Of a stretch of DNA of 64,000 nt, positions 58,436 through 64,000 are shown in pieces; position 1 is the first letter of the stretch; the number at the start of each line of letters is the position of its first letter. The DNA comes from GCA-2770975 sp050248915 (GTDB taxonomy: Bacteria; Cyanobacteriota; Sericytochromatia; UBA7694). Location of the stretch: the NCBI GenBank assembly GCA_050248915.1, contig JBFWRL010000008.1:10982-74981 (forward strand), read 5' to 3'. The translations under genes were made by a program, and so were the position numbers. The notes under the pieces were generated by a model that did not search any database, had not been told where the DNA came from, and worked only from the letters and a program-made list of their open reading frames with translations.

Positions 58436-59578
58436 TCAATTGCCCAATAAAAGCCGAGCACCCTGTTTAAAGCCCGTTTGTAACTGTTTTAAATAGCGGG
58501 GATTGCCGGGGTGCAGGCTGGAAATCACAAATTGTCTTTGCTCGGGTAAGGCGTGTAAGACATCGTCATTGCCCAAATAAAGCCCCACCTGCTGGTTGTA
58601 AAAATACAGATCGCCGGGCTTGAGTTGGTTGCTGTCGCGAATGGCCAAGGTCAGAGGCAATAATTGGCTGCTTTTGCGGGGCAGAAGCACACCAATTTGG
58701 CGAAAGAGATGTTGGATACAGGCAGAGTCGTCCCAGCCTTTGATTGTGTTTCCGCCCGCCAGATAAGGTACTTTGAGCCAGCGCCGGGCCTCTGTTGCCA
58801 AAGCTTCGGGAATGAGTGGCTGGCCGGGAATAAACAGGCGAAGATCTGCTTTATTGACAAAGGCGGGGGTGGGCCCTGTCGCACCGGGCACCCAGACCTG
58901 ATAGCCCGAATCAAGTACCTTCTGCAAGGGCAGGCGGGTGCCTGCCACGAGTTTGAGTAGGGGCTGAGTGAGGGCTTCATCTTGAAAGAGCTGGGTCTCA
59001 ACATTGTGAACGAGGACCGAATCCAACGCTATCCACTCATTAAATTTGGCTTCGGCCACAGGCAGGGTTTCGGGATACGGTACCCAAGCAATAAAGTGAT
59101 CCGAAACCGATTGGACCAGGGCCCAGTCTCCCTGGGTTTTGAGCACCTTTAAAAAGCTGCCAAACAGAAATTGGGTTTTGAGCGGGGCTTCTGCCCTTGG
59201 CTCTGTGCGGCCATCCAACCAAGGGGTACGGACCCAGGCATAAGGCATGCTGATCTGGCGAAAGGGAAAGATCTCAACATGATCGACCACTGGCAGACGA
59301 AACTGCTGAAACCCGGCGAGGATCAACAATTTCTGTTCGACATCGCCGACTTTGCCACGCAGCACCAATTTGCTTTTTTCCAGCCCCACTTCCAACTCAA
59401 AAAAGGCTATATCAGCATCCCGACTGCTGCGTTGACGCACCAATTCTAAGGCTTCTTGAAGCTGGGCACGGGTTGGCACGCCACGGTAATAGCCGCCGCC
59501 TTGCAGCAGCAGGGCCAAAATCAGCAGCGCGCCAAAGAGCCAGACAGGTTTAATATGCTTTGGCAAAAAGCACCTCAT
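58436..59578 (-). CDS. Membrane-anchored NlpC/P60-fold protein without catalytic residues
   Basis: A 380-residue protein: N-terminal membrane anchor (residues about 12-28), a small domain, SH3-like repeats (about 120-250), and a C-terminal NlpC/P60 fold. NlpC/P60 enzymes cut cell-wall peptides with a Cys in D-C-S-G and a His in H-V-G-I-Y. Here these read GWDDSACIQ (Asp for Cys) and QQVGLYLGN (Gln for His), so hydrolysis is not expected; peptidoglycan binding is more likely. The ATG at 59578 overlaps proS by 29 bases and has GGAGAG upstream; the longer frame to 59710 lies inside proS. Confidence 0.78.
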   Translation of the reverse strand: MRCFLPKHIKPVWLFGALLILALLLQGGGYYRGVPTRAQLQEALELVRQRSSRDADIAFFELEVGLEKSKLVLRGKVGDVEQKLLILAGFQQFRLPVVDHVEIFPFRQISMPYAWVRTPWLDGRTEPRAEAPLKTQFLFGSFLKVLKTQGDWALVQSVSDHFIAWVPYPETLPVAEAKFNEWIALDSVLVHNVETQLFQDEALTQPLLKLVAGTRLPLQKVLDSGYQVWVPGATGPTPAFVNKADLRLFIPGQPLIPEALATEARRWLKVPYLAGGNTIKGWDDSACIQHLFRQIGVLLPRKSSQLLPLTLAIRDSNQLKPGDLYFYNQQVGLYLGNDDVLHALPEQRQFVISSLHPGNPRYLKQLQTGFKQGARLLLGN

Positions 59579-60980
59579 ACAAAGCGGGCTCTCCAGAATA
59601 GACACAGGTACCCAGATTTTCGGGCTGTTCAAAGGGAATACAGCGAATCGTGGCTTTGGTCTCTTCTTTGATTTTGGCTTCAACCTCAGCACTGCCATTC
59701 CAACCCGCACGTACCCAGCCCTGATCGGCTGAGATAATGGCCTTCAGCTCATCGTAGCTGCTGGCAGGAAAGATATGTTCGTCGCGGAAGGCTTTGGCTT
59801 TGTTGTAAATGCCCTGTTGAATGCTCTCTAACAATGCGGGAATTTGGCTGTTTAAGTCGGCCATGGCAATACTGGCTTTTTCGCTGGTGTCGCGGCGGGC
59901 CACCATCACCTGTTGACTTTCGACGTCGCGGGGGCCAATTTCCATGCGCAGGGGAATTCCCAGCAGCTCATATTCTGCGAATTTCCAGCCGGGTTTTTGT
60001 TTTTGATCGTCGTCGAGTTTGACACCGATCCCCAGCGCTGCCAGTTCTTTGCGGATGCCTTCTGCTACTTCGCAAACTTTACTCCACTCTTCTTCGCTGC
60101 GGCCAATCGGCACAATTACGACCTGGATTGTGGCCAGGCGTGGGGGCAAAACCAGGCCCTTATCGTCGCTGTGGGCCATAATCAAAGCCCCAATCAGGCG
60201 GGTGCTCACACCCCAACTGGTGGAGTGGGGATGTTTGACTTGGCCATCCCGGTCTTGAAAGGTCACTTCAAAGGCCTTGGCGAAGTTTTGACCCAAATAG
60301 TGAGAGGTGCCTGCTTGCAGGGCTTTGGTGTCTTGCATCATGGCTTCAATGCAGTAGGTGGTCACTGCGCCTGCAAATTTTTCAGATTCACTCTTGCGGC
60401 CTTTGATCACGGGCATGGCCATATGCTCTTCGGCGAAGGTGGCGTAGACATTGAGCATTTTCATGGTCTCTGCTTCGGCCTCTTCGGGATTGGCGTGAGC
60501 GGTATGCCCTTCTTGCCAGAGAAACTCGGTGGTGCGCAAAAACAGGCGGGTGCGCATTTCCCAGCGCACGACATTGGCCCATTGGTTGATCAGCAGGGGC
60601 AAATCGCGGTATGACTGAATCCAGTTTTTGTACATGCTCCAGATAATCGTCTCGGAGGTCGGGCGAATGACCAGGGGTTCGTCGAGTTTTTTTCCGCCGC
60701 CGTGGGTCACCACTGCCACTTCAGGGGCAAAACCTTCCACGTGTTCGGCCTCTTTTTGCATAAAGTGTTCGGGGATAAACATTGGGAAATAGGCGTTGAC
60801 ATGGCCCGTGTCTTTGAACATTTTATCGAGGGCGGCCTGCATTTTTTCCCAGATGGCGTAGCCATTGGGGCGAATCACCATACAGCCTTTAACGGGGGCG
60901 TAATCTGCCAGCTTGGCGTGGTTGATAATGTCCAGGTACCATTTGGAGTAATCCTGGGCACGGGGGGTAATTTTGGCCAT
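59550..60980 (-). CDS. proS: Prolyl-tRNA synthetase (archaeal/eukaryal type)
   Basis: A 476-residue class II synthetase charging tRNA-Pro. Family features: YAPVKGCMVIRPNGYAIWE near the N-terminus, EPLVIRPTSETIIW (proline/ATP site), RWEMRTRLFLRTTEFLWQEG (motif 2), and the anticodon-binding domain with QVVIVPIG. The shorter form without the bacterial editing insertion places it in the ProS type 3 group shared with archaea, eukaryotes and some bacteria. Start is ATG at 60980. The NlpC/P60-like gene overlaps its 3' end. Confidence 0.97.
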   Translation of the reverse strand: MAKITPRAQDYSKWYLDIINHAKLADYAPVKGCMVIRPNGYAIWEKMQAALDKMFKDTGHVNAYFPMFIPEHFMQKEAEHVEGFAPEVAVVTHGGGKKLDEPLVIRPTSETIIWSMYKNWIQSYRDLPLLINQWANVVRWEMRTRLFLRTTEFLWQEGHTAHANPEEAEAETMKMLNVYATFAEEHMAMPVIKGRKSESEKFAGAVTTYCIEAMMQDTKALQAGTSHYLGQNFAKAFEVTFQDRDGQVKHPHSTSWGVSTRLIGALIMAHSDDKGLVLPPRLATIQVVIVPIGRSEEEWSKVCEVAEGIRKELAALGIGVKLDDDQKQKPGWKFAEYELLGIPLRMEIGPRDVESQQVMVARRDTSEKASIAMADLNSQIPALLESIQQGIYNKAKAFRDEHIFPASSYDELKAIISADQGWVRAGWNGSAEVEAKIKEETKATIRCIPFEQPENLGTCVYSGEPALYEVLFAKAY

Positions 60981-61092
60981 GGTTTTCGTCCTTCATCTTG
61001 CGAGAATTGTGCTTTAAGTTCAGCTTCATCATAACCCGAAATAGGTGCTAGGTTTTAGGGGTTAGGTGTGAGAGGGGCTGCAGCGATGGCCT

Positions 61093-64000
61093 TTAGGGGA
61101 TGCTTAGCAGCTCGATTTCAAAGACCAGGGTGGAGTTGGGCGGAATGATACCCACCTGGCTTGCTCCATAACCCAAATGGGGCGGCACCGTCAATTTGCG
61201 TTTGCCACCGACCTTCATGCCGATCAGGCCCTGCTCCCAAGCGGGAATGACCTGATTATTGCCCACTGTAAAGCTGAAGGGAGTGTTGTTGGTGTATGAA
61301 TTGTCAAACTCTGTGGTGTCGGTCAGAGTGCCGATATAGTGAACGGTGACGGTGCTGCCGGTGGCAACGGTATCACCGCTGCCGACCACAAGATCTTCTA
61401 TCACCAGCGGATCCAAGAGCGAGGCAAAGCTGCCTTGATAGGCACCCAAATCAGGGGGGGCGGTGCGGGCCACACCCAGCGCATCAGTGGTGGGCATGCC
61501 CGCCGCGATCCCGGCACCCAGGGCCGGACTGCCTGTGGCCAGGCGCAGGCCATCATCTCCCGTCAGGGGGGCTTCATCAATTCCGTCGATATCCAGATAA
61601 TTGACAAAGAGAGGGTCTGAGGAGCTGTTGCCTGAGCCATTGATACCTGTCAGATCGCTGGCAATCGAGTTGGTCATGGTGACCTGGCTGCTCGAATGTG
61701 AGTCCACATGTTTGGCCCGACCTGGGTTCCAAATAATGCTGCTAAAAAAGCTGGTATTGGCAAAGATATACGAAAAGACATCCGCCCCTTGGGGAGCCAC
61801 ATTTTTGTACATGCTGATATGTCTAAAAACCGGGGCTGCTTGGGTGGTTACGTGCACGCCTCCGCCAGTGGCTGAAGCGGCATTATTGGCAAAAACGGCG
61901 TTGTTGATCACCGGGGAGCTGTTGCTGCGAATGGCCATGCCACCCCCATCGCGCGCCGTATTGTTGAGGAAGGCTACCCGGTTCAATTGGGCGGCGCCAG
62001 CGGAGGCTTTATACAGATAAATGCCTCCGCCATAATACGTGGCGGAATTGCCATTAAACGTGGTCTGCTGGATATTGACCATGGAGTTGTTGTAGGCAAA
62101 AATGCCCCCACCATTGTCGGCCTTGTTGATCAAGAAATAAAAACCCGTAATGGTGGGAGAGGAGCCGTCGACATTGTACATGCCGGCCCCCAGGCTGGCC
62201 CGGTTGTTTTGAAAAATGCCCGTGTTTAAAATGGGGGAAGAGCCATTGCGGTTGCACATTCCACCGCCAAAATAAGTGGCGGTGTTGGAGACAAACTGCA
62301 CCGTATTAAACGTCGGTGAGGCATTGTCATTGAACATTCCCCCGCCATGTTTGGCCGAATTGTATCCCACCGAGCCATTGCTAAAGCTGGGATTGGAGCC
62401 GGGTGTATTGTAAACACCCCCTCCTGCGTGTTGGGCAAAACAGCCGTTAAAGGAAAAACTATTCAACTGGGGTGAGCTGCCATTGCCATTATAAATGCCG
62501 CCCCCGGCATAATTAGCGCGGTTTTCCAGAAAACGGATATTGTTTAAGGTTGGAGAGGCGCTCATATTATAAAGCCCGCCGCCACGATCATGGGGGGCCG
62601 TTCCTGTGGCATTGCCACCTGCAACGGTAAAACCATCCACAGTGGCATTGTTGGCACCAATCAAGACGTGATAGCTGTTTTCGACCACATCGCTGAAGTC
62701 TGCATCGCTGTAATCGTCATTATTGCCCAAATCGCCACTTAAGGTGGTTTCATTTAATTCGAAGTTGCGCTGGTTCAGAGCGCTTTCTGTGCCGTCAAAG
62801 CCGCCGTAGACGGCCACGCCCTGTTGCAAAATAAAAGATTTGCTGCGATCACCTGTATTGCTGGGCAGGTATTTGCCTTTTGCGACCCAGACCTGATCGC
62901 CGGATTGCGCCATATACACGGCCATGTCGAGGCGGTTCATGGCGGAAGCCCAACTGTTGCCATTGCCCCCAGCTGCAGCGGCTTGGTCGACATACAGAAT
63001 GCGGGCTGGGCCAGTATACCCTTGAAATGTGAATGTCTCAGTTGAGTTGGCTGTTCCGCCGGGGGTGGTGACGCTGACCGTGCCAGACGTAAAGCCATTG
63101 GGGACCTGGGCTGTGATTTGGGTATCGCTGTCGATGGCAAAGGAAAAAGCCGCTTGATTGCCAAATTTAACCGCAGTGGCCCCTGTAAAATTGAGACCCG
63201 TGATTACCACCGAATCGAAGATGGCCCCTGTGGTGGCACTCAAGCTGCTGACGCTGGGCGGCGGCGCTACGGGGGTGGGGGTGGCTGAAGGTGTCTGGGG
63301 TGGCGGTGTGGGGGTGGCCGCGGCAATATCACCGCCTGTGGCCGTTAATGTGGCCCCCGTGACCTGAGCGGCCACCTTGGGGCAGGGGGTTAGCGCTGCA
63401 GCTTCCCCATTAGACTTCAACTGTACCGTCACGTCAGCCCCCGTCAGATCTGTGACATTGACTGAATAGTCGATATACCCCAATTCTCCGCCCTGGGCGT
63501 CTTTGAAAACGGTTTGGCCAATGGAGGTGCCCACAGGCAAATCTGCCAGCGTATAATCCAGACCCAAGGTATCCTGGGCCAATTGTTGCAGGGTGTTGGA
63601 AAAGGTCAAAAGGGTCTCTGGGCCGGTGTCTTGAACCTGAACGCCCGCCGCGGTCAAATTATTGATGGCTTCGGTTGAGAGATCTCCAGGCACCGTCAAC
63701 GTGGTCTGGACCGCTGTCAACGCTGTTTGACAGGGCCCCACATCGGTAATTTGTTTAATGCCAAAACCCTTTAAGAGGCTCGCGTCGGCCAAAAATTTAA
63801 TTCGAATGGTGCGCGCAGGAACGGGTGTTTGGTTGGGGGCTGAAACCGGTGCGGGGGAGGGGGGGAGAACCACTGGGGTGGGGGCACCTCCCGGATTGCT
63901 CACGGTGGGCGCTTGAGACGGCGAACACGCCACCAGCGTCAAACTCAGAAGCGTGGTGCCCATCATCAGGCGTTGGGGCCAAAGATCTTTTTTCTGGGTA
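61093..64000 (-). CDS. Surface lipoprotein with beta-helix repeats and C-terminal FKBP isomerase, 5' end outside window
   Basis: A protein of at least 957 residues. The frame stays open past the ATG at 63966 to the edge and adds a Lys/Arg-containing stretch (KKDLWPQR), so the real start lies just beyond. Lipobox LVAC gives a lipidated Cys. Then: Pro-rich linker; a domain of about 170 residues; second Pro-rich linker; IPT/TIG domain; a right-handed beta-helix of Pmp-type repeats (GGGIYN, GGGMFN, GGGMCN; about residues 440-720); and a complete FKBP-type peptidyl-prolyl isomerase at about 855-957 (VTVHYIGTL, VIPAWEQGLIGMKVGGKR, GYGASQVGIIPPNSTLVFE). The fusion is unusual. Confidence 0.85.
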   Translation of the reverse strand, partial: TQKKDLWPQRLMMGTTLLSLTLVACSPSQAPTVSNPGGAPTPVVLPPSPAPVSAPNQTPVPARTIRIKFLADASLLKGFGIKQITDVGPCQTALTAVQTTLTVPGDLSTEAINNLTAAGVQVQDTGPETLLTFSNTLQQLAQDTLGLDYTLADLPVGTSIGQTVFKDAQGGELGYIDYSVNVTDLTGADVTVQLKSNGEAAALTPCPKVAAQVTGATLTATGGDIAAATPTPPPQTPSATPTPVAPPPSVSSLSATTGAIFDSVVITGLNFTGATAVKFGNQAAFSFAIDSDTQITAQVPNGFTSGTVSVTTPGGTANSTETFTFQGYTGPARILYVDQAAAAGGNGNSWASAMNRLDMAVYMAQSGDQVWVAKGKYLPSNTGDRSKSFILQQGVAVYGGFDGTESALNQRNFELNETTLSGDLGNNDDYSDADFSDVVENSYHVLIGANNATVDGFTVAGGNATGTAPHDRGGGLYNMSASPTLNNIRFLENRANYAGGGIYNGNGSSPQLNSFSFNGCFAQHAGGGVYNTPGSNPSFSNGSVGYNSAKHGGGMFNDNASPTFNTVQFVSNTATYFGGGMCNRNGSSPILNTGIFQNNRASLGAGMYNVDGSSPTITGFYFLINKADNGGGIFAYNNSMVNIQQTTFNGNSATYYGGGIYLYKASAGAAQLNRVAFLNNTARDGGGMAIRSNSSPVINNAVFANNAASATGGGVHVTTQAAPVFRHISMYKNVAPQGADVFSYIFANTSFFSSIIWNPGRAKHVDSHSSSQVTMTNSIASDLTGINGSGNSSSDPLFVNYLDIDGIDEAPLTGDDGLRLATGSPALGAGIAAGMPTTDALGVARTAPPDLGAYQGSFASLLDPLVIEDLVVGSGDTVATGSTVTVHYIGTLTDTTEFDNSYTNNTPFSFTVGNNQVIPAWEQGLIGMKVGGKRKLTVPPHLGYGASQVGIIPPNSTLVFEIELLSIP

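Noticed and set aside
59913..60614. 233-codon plus-strand frame
   Set aside because: Antisense to proS.

Overview
The window looks like part of a chromosome from a free-living diderm bacterium with complex signalling. It has lipoproteins with lipoboxes, the C5 route to tetrapyrroles (HemA/HemC), type II fatty-acid synthesis, an initiator tRNA without an encoded CCA, and very large multidomain kinases. Most genes are moderately GC-rich. The mixture (cyanobacteria/deltaproteobacteria-like Ser/Thr kinase-ATPase-histidine kinase hybrids, an archaeal/eukaryal-type ProS, a cyanobacterial-type basic amino acid decarboxylase) suggests an under-sampled phylum. I cannot assign a taxon from sequence alone.

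Layout. 1-7.1 kb: a glycosyltransferase cut by the window edge, BioY, an orphan FecCD permease, a B12-type radical SAM protein and an unknown Gly/Ala-rich protein. 7.3-11.8 kb: hemA-hemC-asd and a small helix-turn-helix protein, led by a perfect FNR-type box, then a glutamine amidotransferase. 11.8-15.4 kb: class III adenylate cyclase, MsrA, a COQ7-like diiron protein, tRNA-fMet. 15.5-21.7 kb: metallophosphoesterase, fabG-acpP-fabF operon, small exported protein, phenylalanine hydroxylase, lipoprotein. 21.8-31.3 kb: a 1721-residue NHL/cyclic-nucleotide-binding protein (a plausible cAMP target), a methyltransferase-like gene, and a decarboxylase-DUF4253-aspartoacylase-like operon. 31.5-39.7 kb: a two-component operon (OmpR-type regulator, 1967-residue hybrid kinase, REC-kinase) and a small unknown gene closed by a strong terminator.

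40.0-50.3 kb is an accessory island, AT-rich in its first 6 kb, that looks like a defence cassette array. Imperfect attC-like hairpins sit at about 40.36, 42.77, 46.04 and 50.23 kb and separate three gene sets: (A) an HExxH protein, a Cys4/PD-(D/E)XK-like protein and an Mrr-like nuclease; (B) a SIR2 NADase-like protein, a phage baseplate-hub-like protein and a second Mrr-like nuclease protein; (C) the AbiE toxin-antitoxin pair, whose toxin gene is split by an IS1634-family element with 6-bp target duplications, followed by a YhcG/DUF1016 nuclease lacking its N-terminal domain. No integrase is visible. Set B is my best candidate for an undescribed system.

50.3-56.6 kb is a second unusual locus: four paralogous helical/TPR-like proteins sharing a C-terminal signature, a REC-PAS-GGDEF diguanylate cyclase whose REC is about 86% identical to that of the 38-kb kinase, and a protein with an RGS-like domain, rare in bacteria. 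56.7-64 kb: a CoA-transferase, a membrane protein, an NlpC/P60 protein without catalytic residues, ProS, and a surface lipoprotein joining a beta-helix to an FKBP isomerase, cut by the right edge.
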